Of a DNA stretch of 10,000 bases, positions 1 to 9,100 are shown piece after piece. The translations under genes were made by a program, and so were the position numbers. The stretch's first letter is position 1; every line of letters starts with the position of its first letter. The notes under the pieces were generated by a model. That model ran no database searches. It was given only the letters and a program-made list of their open reading frames with translations, and was not told the origin of the DNA. This DNA is from Glandiceps talaboti (taxonomy: Eukaryota; Hemichordata; Enteropneusta; Spengelidae). Location of the stretch: positions 1,700,001 to 1,710,000 of the forward strand of contig NC_135564.1 in NCBI RefSeq assembly GCF_964340395.1, written 5' to 3'.

Positions 1-120
1 GTGGTTGGTTGGTTGGTTGATTTTTTTCATCCTGCTCTATGTCATCATCATAATCAACTTTTTAATTTCTCTGTTTCATTTTGCATCATCATATAATGTC
101 TATTTTTCTCATCATTATAG
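1..120 (+). other. 3' end of an upstream intron
   Basis: Positions 1-20 are a short GGTT repeat. The rest is T-rich and ends in a pyrimidine-rich acceptor with AG at 119-120. A second AG six bases further (125-126) makes a tandem acceptor. No coding sequence is supported: the frame open from position 5 runs through intron-like sequence and both splice sites. Confidence 0.5.
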
Positions 121-146
121 GCGTAGGCCCCAAGGGTATGGACAAG
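121..146 (+). other. Candidate short exon, probably 5' untranslated
   Basis: A T-rich acceptor (AG at 119-120) and a donor (AAG|GTAGGC, GT at 147) bound a 26 nt segment. In the frame that feeds the coding chain of the next exon it contains TAG at 124-126, so it reads as untranslated leader, with translation starting at the ATG at 220. If the alternative acceptor after 126 is used, the remaining 20 nt are open in the right phase (APRVWT then a split codon), so a coding role fed by exons outside the window is not excluded. The acceptor is decent and the donor moderate, and there is no independent coding evidence. Confidence 0.45.
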
Positions 147-3100
147 GTAGGCATGTTTTGATGCTCATTTTGTTCTGTTTTTTTCTCTTGATATATTTAC
201 TGCACATTTTAGGAATAGAATGCCACCCTTCCAACAACCAACAGGCCCACAAGAAGTTGAACCCCTAAAAGCTCCAAGTAAGTAATTTCACCGTCGTTGC
301 TTTTTACCATACACCCTATCACTTACACTACTTCACTCTCAAATACCAAGTTAGTCCAGAAAAAGCTGCAAAGTTCTTGACAATTTCTCTTCAACTCATT
401 GACAAAGATTTCTGTCCACTGATTTGCAGTGTCATTAAAAATTGTGAAGAGAGAAAATGAAAATGAACATTTTTAACAAAACTATACAAAACTTTTAAAA
501 CAGAATGCCAAGATTAATATACAGTGAAATTATAAACTTATCATTTCATGCAGGTTAAAAATAAGTCATGAAAAACCATTCTCACTAGCCGTAATGTAAT
601 TTTCCACTGAAAGAAAATGGTCGGTTACAATTTTATGAAAGACTAGAAGTTGATAAGTTTCTTTTAGATTTATCTCACTAAATACAGCAATCCATGAAAT
701 TTGAAATAATGTCCAAAAAAGGCAGCAATTGTTGTCGTCATATATGATATAGTTGATTCAAAAAATGAAATATTGTAGTGTTGCTGAAAGGACTTTGTGT
801 ATGGTAGTAAATTATTGCATGGGAAATTGAACACTGGGAGGTCAAAGGTTAGAAGGGGGTGGAATTTGCCTGACAGTTAATATCACAAGTCAGACAAAAG
901 TCACAACAAATCTGTTGTGCATTGACTATGTCCTAACTGTACGTATCTATTGTACTATCCTATGCCTGAGGAGATTCCTTTTATGTGAAAACAGAAGTGA
1001 TAAACCCTCTTCAACCATGAAAAAAAAATCAGTTTAGCAAGTTAAAAGAAGAACCTATCATGGATGTATTGTGCCTTAGGGTATAGATTTGTAGATAAGA
1101 GATCACCATTATCACAAGAAGAATGTCGATGCTCATTTTATTTTTTGTTCAAAATTTTCATTAGATCACCATTTTTTTCCTATGATAGCAGTTTGAGGGA
1201 TAGCGATAGAATTAAGGAGGGCGGGGTTGAAAGACTAGCAACAAATGATATAGACGTGTGTTGTTCATTTAAAATGTTTACCTAAATTATTTATTAGTTT
1301 TAGAAATAATCACCTCTATCGTTTATTGTAGATTTTATACAAAACTAGTGTTCCATGAAATAATCAATATTTCTATTTTCTTTTCATAGAAAGGCAGTTG
1401 TAGAGAAAATTATTATCGATAAAAACTGTAGACAATCCAGTCTTAAATCATTATATTTGTGTAGACGTGATTTTTTTGACTAATTTTCTCTTTAAGTTCT
1501 ATAATTCTATACAGGCCATAAGACACCACAGATCATATGGACAGATCTCCTCATCCCTGCACTGTGTTATGTAAGCATGGTCTCTGTCTCTCTGTCTCTC
1601 TCTCTCTGTCTCTCATCTGCACCAGAATGATAACAGCACTCATTCCCTGCTATCTATTATCAAGGCATTATATAAACAATATAGACAAAATAAATGCTGA
1701 TTTGATTGTGGACAAGTTTCGGAGTATTGACCTGCCACAAATTTTGTTTATTTTACAGACTATGGGTACTACTACTAGACCTAGGTGAAAAACTTGCATG
1801 GAGATGATAATGCCTTGAGATAGATAGAAGGGAAACACACACAGAAAGAGAGAGAGAAAAAAAGAGAGAAATACTGAAGACATCGAGTACAGGTTGATGG
1901 AGATCTGTCATTCCACAACAATATTCACATTCCGTACATTGCTAAGCTCAGACGTCGAATTTCTTACACTTGTTGTCAATTTTGTGCCAATAATGTTTGG
2001 TTTCATACAGGTTTTAGAACTGTTAACGCTACTGGATTTAGTTTGCATTTGTATATAATTTTCCGAGGTTTTTATTAAAGAAAGTTCTGTTTTGTCTGGA
2101 AGTATGTTTTTTTCCCATGTCCATAATAAGTACTGAAATATGGAGTAACCATGATATAAGAAATTGGAGATTTTTATAAAAGTTACAAGTGATAGTTTGA
2201 GAAAAGCATAGTAGTGTTACTACACAAGAAATTAATGATTGAACATTTCAAATAGTGCTGCTGTTGCAAAAAATGTGTTTGTTGAACACTGTTTTAAAAC
2301 GACTGAAACAACTGATGATTGAACTCACTATGAGTGATAATATTGACATTAAATGCAGAATAATCATAGTTTGATAAGTGATACAGGCAGTGCTTCTAAG
2401 GTGTTGACAATCAGACATGCAATATTTTAACCTGATCACTTTTTCACTCCAAATTTGTTATCAGCTGATAAATAAGAATTGTTTTCATGATGCCAGTCTA
2501 AAAGAAAAATTTGTAAGTGTCAAAAAAATAGACAAAAAAAAGGAATCTTGTAGAATACTTTTGGCGGGAAAATGTGTGTTCTGTATTGCAGTGTTCTCTG
2601 GCAAAGTGCCAAAAATATCTCATGACTTCAGAAGTCCTGTTTAGCTAACAAATATATCTAATACAGTGCCAGCAAAAGTTTCAGAATTAGCTTTGAATAA
2701 TCATGACTCAAATAAAAGTATCTGTCACTAAAATAAAGCTTGTAAACTAACAAAGTTGTATTCTTTAGACAGCACCATTTTATAAAGTTTTGACCTCTGA
2801 CCTCAGCAATGTTTGGATCAATGAATAAAGTTGATACAAAAAAAAGCTTGAAAAGTTATTCATTTAGTCACCAGTTGCCGGGTAATTTTTTAAGGAAGAA
2901 ATTTATTTATATTGTTTAACTTTACCAAAGATGTAAAGTATTGACAAGCAAAAGTAGAGATAGAACTTTTATTGCACATAGGAAAAATTAGATGGTGATA
3001 TTTATATCTTCAAAATTATGTTGTTTGTAGATTTAACCTCTCCCTTTTACTGTCTAAAATGAAATGTTCCAGGAATAATGATTTATGGGAAATGATTTAG

Positions 3101-6100
3101 AGAAGAAGAAACTATTCAATCATGCACAGAATGTAGGGTAGAAAGATTGGCTGACACCAGGCCCCTCAATAAGATTCAACTTGTATTCTTACATAGATAG
3201 TTGGCACAGTACTCAACAAGTTCTTTTTCGTAAATTTCAGATTCTTCAAATCTCATAGGATATTAAATTGTTAAACTGACTACTCAACCATACAGAAAGT
3301 TGTGTCACATTTTTGAAAACAAAACAAAATTAACCAAAAAATTAATCATCATCTCAGAAAAGAAAGTCACAAGCTCTGATTCTCTGTTCCTTATCTGCTA
3401 GGTAACACGACAGCCATTTTGAATCACACTGTCAATACAAAGGACAAATCTGATATCATTTAGGTCATTTATCAAAAAATTATAAATCTAGCATAATTTT
3501 TCAAATACATCATCTCTGTTAATAGACACAACAACTATTGTATTTGTAGGCTAAAACGCAAAACATTTTTACTTTCAATCTCAACGCATCTACCACTTAA
3601 TCATCATAATATTTGAGGCAGTTGTTTGACAACATACAAAAAGAATGACAAGTAGTAAACCAAAGCAGTTATTTATTTTTAATATTTTACAAGTAATCCG
3701 TCCAATGAATGTAAACATGAATTGCATAATTTCATTTCAATGAAGTATATAATAATATTTAAGAAATTATTTGTATAAATTTCGATAATTTTAATAATTT
3801 GTAAGTGTGGTTAAACTCCACAGTTTTAATTTCGTCACTGTTTTAATTTTCTACTTGCCATGGTAGCAGCTGACTCATATGCTGAAATCAAAAGAACTGA
3901 AAAAAATATTCTGTATCAAAGCACAAAAACTTAAACGTAAGAACAGTTTGGCTTTCTTCATCAACATTCATTGGTTATAGTAGTGCGTGACACAGACTTA
4001 TCTGTGTGACACTAGATTCATCTGCCTGACACAGAACTTTTATCTTTAGGCTAGTATGTTTATACTCTAGTGTATACTTTGTACATGTTGCCAAAATATT
4101 TGTATATACAGTTTATTTTATAAATTGACCAATGTCTTGATTATGTATATTATAGAAATGTCTAAGAGTCCTTGACATGGTTTTTTTTCCAGGCTGTGTT
4201 AGTATTAATCACCCCAACAGTCTTTTAAACAAACATTATCATGAAGTTCCTGGGCTCAGAAAGAATTTTTTGTAAAAAAAATTTGTTTTTTTCAGATCTT
4301 CTGAAAGTTTAAGTTTAAATATTCACTTAATGTAGTTCTCATTTTCCTGACAAGAATAAAATATGTCTTTTTTGTTTTATTACCTTTGAAATTTTTTCAA
4401 AAAAATAAAGAGCGTTCTCTGTTAAAAGCTGGTACAATGTGTTTTATTCCCCGTTGACAGGAGGTGAACAGAACTGTCTGTAGTGTCATGTCAGTTTACA
4501 CAATTAACCTCTGACCTTTTGGTTGCTATGATTGTTGCTTAGCAACTTGGGTAAACACAGATGACCTATTAATAGTACTTGTAGGCGTAAGTGAGTGATT
4601 GCACAGTTAGAATAGGGAGACGTAGTGTTATTGAGTTTTCAACATTTATAAACCCAGCCAGAATATCACAGCTATTGTCTACCACATATAGTGTGATAGA
4701 AAGGCCATTATTCTCTGCCATAGCAAACAAACTGACAGATAAAATACTGCTGAAAGTAAAAGGGCACTTTGCTCTGGTTCTCAATTTAACCCCGTAGTCC
4801 ATGCACTTTGTTTTCTGAAGTTTTACTTTTACATTTTTCCTTCCTTCCTTTCAAAGTTAGCAATATTAAAGGGGCATAGTCTTTAACACTATGAGTCTTG
4901 GTTACCTTTGTTTGTTTTAAATTGAGTGGACCATCTTTGGAAACTTTTTACTTGGTATAACTGATGAATTAAACACATCTATAAACCTAATGTAGCTGAA
5001 AACTACAGTATTATTGTTTCAATCAGACAACCAACAATATATTCACTGAAAATTGTTAAATTACCAATAATTAGACACGCTTATGTTAATTAGAGGTCAA
5101 TTTTATTCATAAGTTATTTGAAATCGTGATTGCATTACCAGAGCTGATTTTAGGTATAGCCCCAAAATTCAATTTGATTAGATTTTTTGTAGTTGTGTAC
5201 TCCTACACAAATGTCATGGTTTACCGTCACATCAGGTGATTCGTTAAACCTCATGGTGAACAGTGTTATAAATAAGTCATAAGACAACAATTTCAAAAAA
5301 CATACCAGTCACATTCTGTGGAGCTTTAAACAAAGTTATAGACAGATTTGAAACTGAAGATAAAGGGGGTACAGCTTAACAGGAAAAATTACAAACTTAC
5401 AACAAAAGTGTTACACTTTAATTACAGACATTTAGTTTACATTGCGGTATCAGACAATGAATCTGACTGAGTCACTGTTTGTCGTTTTGATAGGAGACAC
5501 TATCAGATAGAAACTTAAAGATAAAAACTTGTAACTGTAAAGTTACAGACAAATGAGAAACTTGTACCAGTTACAGACAAATTAAAATCTGTAACAAAGT
5601 AACAGACAACTGAGAAATTAGTAACAATTTGTAACAGGCAAATTAGAAATGTGTAACAAATGTACTAACAAATTAGAAACATGTAACATACCATTAATGT
5701 TGTTGCTGACAAGTGGGAAACTTGTAAGAGTATCACAAAGAAATGGGAAACACAGCCATGGTGTAAGTTTTAGTTTTAGCAAGGAAAAGCTAGGCAGAAG
5801 CAGAGTATATTATGAAGTTGATCGTACCATTTAATTTTACTGTTGAAGTCTCACAACATTAGACACCATTCAGGCAGAAATAAATTGACATGGAACAACA
5901 CCATGTAATGAGGTAAACAAGATGGCAGCCAAATTACTATAATTGTGTATATGTCCTTAGTGAGCATTCACTTCTTTCAAGTAGAGATCCCCCTCAGGGT
6001 TGAAACCAGAAAACAGAATACACCTTCCCTATGATATGTTTACACCCTAATTCAATAGCAGTAGTTTTGTATTGAATAGACTATTGCCTTGAAATACCAA

Positions 6101-9100
6101 TGATGACCTTACACACCAGCTATACACATAGTCATGGTAATTGTAACATTGGGTAGGCCTGTAGGTTATTTCCATTGTCTCCATTGCTTAAATACAACCT
6201 ATACTGTCGATGAGAACAGACCAGTGTTGATTCTCGGGTAGCGGTTCTTGTAGTCCCTACCAATCATGTAGATTAGCTTGACTGAGACTAGAGACACATG
6301 TAAATGAGCTAAGATACATCTATAAATGATCTAGACACATATGTAAATGAGCTTAGAGAATATGTAAATGAGTTTATATAGATACACATGTAAATGATCT
6401 AGACACATGTAGATGAGCTTAGAGATATGTAAATGATCTTAGAGATATGTAAATGATCTTAGAGATATGTAAATGAGCTTAGAGATATGTAAATGATCTA
6501 GACATATGTAAATGAGCTTAGAGACATATGTAATTAATCTACTAATATGTACATGACCAAATATGTGAGTTTAGAGAAATATGTGAATGAACTTAGAGAT
6601 ATGTAAATGAGCTTAGAGATATGTAAATGAGCTTAGATACATCTATTAACATGTAAGTGACCAAATATTATGCAAATGAATTATCATCTACTAGCATGTG
6701 ACACAACATTATGTCTCTTTACAGACTGTCTCATACATCTTGATACATCTTGATACATCTTTCTTCATCATCCTGTCTTGTTTTATACAGTACCTTCTCA
6801 ATGTTCTGTTTTAGTGTTTCTCATAATATGCCCATTGTTTTGGTATGTTGCTTTGTTATTTGTTTCCTCAGGAAAGAAAGTGAAATCAAGAACACCAGAA
6901 GGTAAGTCAGTTTCGCCAAGCAATGTTACCATGGAAACCCAGTGTTTGTAGAAAGGAGTAGAATAACTGCTGGAATGTCTAATTAACTTCCATCATATTA
7001 TTCATTCTTAAGGAGCAATCATTGTAGATTGCATGAAATGTTACAGAGAAAAAAGAAAAAAGATGTACCAATTGAAAATTCTTTTGATTCAAAAATTTTT
7101 GTGTGAAAGAATGAGAGTAATAGAACATCAAACACCGTTTCAAAAATTGAAGTACATCGGCACTTACACACACAGAGAGAGAGAAAAGATTACATCAAAG
7201 CTGTAGTATGCAATTGAAAACCGTGAAAATTAAAAAGACATTTTAATCAATTTTCAGCAGTCCATTGAACTGTAAAGATTGTTAAAGTGAGGAGAATTAC
7301 TGGTGAAATTGCATACCCTAAAAGTAGTGAATTTCTGAAGTGTTTGTTGACGTACTTGTACTTCAATGATTGAGTGAGTTGTTTGCTATGAAAATACCAG
7401 CATTTGTCATAGCTATGGGTCATCTTTCATTAAAAAAATTCTGTGTGGATATTTTATGAACTCTCAAAAAAACGTCTTTGTGCGGACATGCCTTGACAAT
7501 CCAAAACGTAGAGGAGGGTTTTGTTTTGTGTTTGTTAATACCTGTGTAGTAGGTAGATATTGAATGCTGAAAGTAAAGTGTATTTGACGAGTGAAGAGTT
7601 GAAGCAATGTTCATGTATTTGACAGCAAGTAGTTGTAATACGTCAAACTTTGTTTGACAGTGAAAATTTGACCAAAACTTCACAGTGAATAATCTGACAC
7701 TCAAAGTCATCAGGTCAAATGTTCAGTCCCTTAAAAAAAGTACATGTATGATCAATGTCATGTTACCTACATTCTTCACCTCACTCCCACCCCCACCCCC
7801 ACCCCCCACCCCAATGAAATGGTAATTGAATGTTACTTAGATGATAATGAAATCACTGAGCTAGTTCTTTCCCCATATTCATTTAATACGATGTATGTTT
7901 TCAATATTTGACTTGTGGGTGTGAACTAGCAAGTATGGTCACTGACCAAATTACCATTGACTAACATACCATACTGTGCCCAGATTCAAAATATTCAAGT
8001 CTTGCTGTTTTTGAATGTAGAAATCCCCATTGTTCAGAATGATTAAGCATTTTCATGTGAATCTCCCCGTTGCTCGTCTGTTTGTGGTTGACAGCAAGAT
8101 GAGTTGTATTTAGTGGATTTAATGGTAGTCTGTGTCTTTCAACTAAACCGTAGCAAATACTTCAGTTGAAATAAATTTATGAATATTTATTAGTAAACCT
8201 TTGACGAAAAGTGTACATCAACCCCGGTTGCTGCTCTGTTCTACAGTGTAGGTATGTTCCACTGTGAGGACGTTAATAAGTTGACATAATGTTTAATATC
8301 CCTGGGTTATGACACAAGTTTTGGCAACTAGAACAATAAAGGTTATTGAACTTACAAAACAGAAATAGTAAATAAAAATCAACCAAAAATTACTGCTACT
8401 AAAGTTGTTAAGTTGTTACTAGGGAAAATGAGTTCAAAGGTCAACATTTCATTCTTGTCGACCAGTGAGTGTTTAAACATTGAAGTACAAGTACATATAT
8501 TTGGTATTTCAGCTCCAAAGAAGAAAAAAGTAGAAATTCCATTCCCAGGCAATTGTAAGTATAAACAAACAAATCAGAATTCTAATTCTCCATTTCATTC
8601 AAACTTTTGTTGAGGTCAAATTCTGTGTTTTCCACAAACTAGTCTTATCCAGACCAAAAAAATTACAAAATATTCTACATTTGCTGTTTGTTTGTTTGTT
8701 TGTTTGTTTTTAAAAAGTCACAGTTTTCAGATTTGAACTTCATGAATTTGAACTTCATGAGTCCGAGCAACTTTGACAGCCTTCCAACATGTACAATTCC
8801 ATTCAACACTGAATCCAATCTCACTGATATTGGTATTGTGCCCTCACTGGCGAACAATTCCACTACTTTTGTTTTTTTATTATACCTTGTTTGTGATGTT
8901 ACATGTCTGCCTCCCCTATTTAAACTTTGAACGGCAAACATCCCGTGTGGTCATTTTGATAAACAATATTATAATACAAATTAATACAAATTTATTCTTA
9001 CCCATTTGATAATCTATTTATAATGAATCATTTCCCTTCTATCAATATTTCTCATTAAACTATTGTTTTTTTTGTGATAAATAGGGGCTGTACGTAAACT

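Larger units (their letters stand above)
1540..1909. repeat. Foldback (imperfect inverted repeat) overlapping the cassette exon
   Basis: Three nested pairs of complementary segments line up. The outer pair is 1540-1563 with 1886-1909, including a perfect 11-base core GACAGATCTCC against 1899-1909. The middle pair is a CT-rich tract at 1581-1614 with a GA-rich tract at 1843-1870. The inner pair is 1643-1671 with 1807-1834, about 26 of 29 positions complementary by eye. The loop is about 135 nt. It could be a decayed foldback or MITE-type element, or a structured intronic RNA. No clear target-site duplication is visible. Confidence 0.65.
1571..6871 (+). other. Main part of the long intron; repeats and motifs, no constitutive exon found
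   Basis: No segment here has both good splice sites and the phase 0 to 1 change needed to link the candidate exon at 1515 to the exon at 6872. The interval holds the foldback, two possible 3' terminal exons (2011, 4193), DR1-like motifs, AP-1-like heptamers at 3871-3877 and 5468-5474, a palindromic X-box-like site at 4534, and tandem repeats at 3986, 5527 and 6264. The overlapping open frames on opposite strands at 4569-4802 have no splice support. Regions 2110-3980 and 4420-5500 otherwise look like plain AT-rich intron. Confidence 0.6.
6902..8512 (+). other. Intron; no exon found
   Basis: Contents include an X-box match at 6925-6938, a CA/GA repeat at 7166-7186 and a C-rich tract at 7786-7812. 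The minus-strand frame open at 7420-7710 is the longest in the window at 96 codons, but it has no splice sites, recognisable motif or coding character. I treat it as chance. Confidence 0.65.
8555..9084 (+). other. Intron with TTTG repeat and a short duplication
   Basis: Contains a TTTG repeat at 8687-8710 and a perfect 15 bp tandem duplication at 8731-8760. Around 8675-8941 both strands are open for more than 80 codons. There is no splice support for either frame, so neither is called as a gene. Confidence 0.6.

Noticed and set aside
5-268. Open frame of 87 codons starting at 5
   Set aside because: It reads through two acceptors and a donor and uses a frame of the 213-277 exon that stops at 266-268; the downstream exons require another frame.
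1759-1784. Possible 26 nt microexon with acceptor TTTTACAG and donor AG|GTGAAA
   Set aside because: Entered from phase 0 it ends in phase 2, which does not fit the exon at 6872; it sits in the foldback loop and its donor is mediocre.
3240-3300. Strong acceptor-like TTTTTCGTAAATTTCAG at 3239
   Set aside because: All three frames stop soon after, and no donor or polyadenylation signal follows closely.
4295-4330. Acceptor-like T-run ending CAG at about 4294
   Set aside because: No donor and no clear open frame; it lies inside the possible untranslated part of candidate terminal exon B.
4569-4802. Overlapping open frames on both strands
   Set aside because: No convincing acceptor or donor for either; mutual opening on both strands more likely reflects composition.
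6099-6180. C/D-box snoRNA suggested by ATGATGA at 6099
   Set aside because: No D box (CTGA) at suitable spacing and no terminal stem.
6264-6700. CRISPR array
   Set aside because: Units are contiguous 20-mers with no unique spacers, in an intron-rich eukaryotic context; it is a minisatellite.
7420-7710. Longest open frame in the window, 96 codons, minus strand
   Set aside because: No splice sites, no recognisable motif, lies within a plus-strand intron; this length is plausible by chance over six frames of 10 kb.
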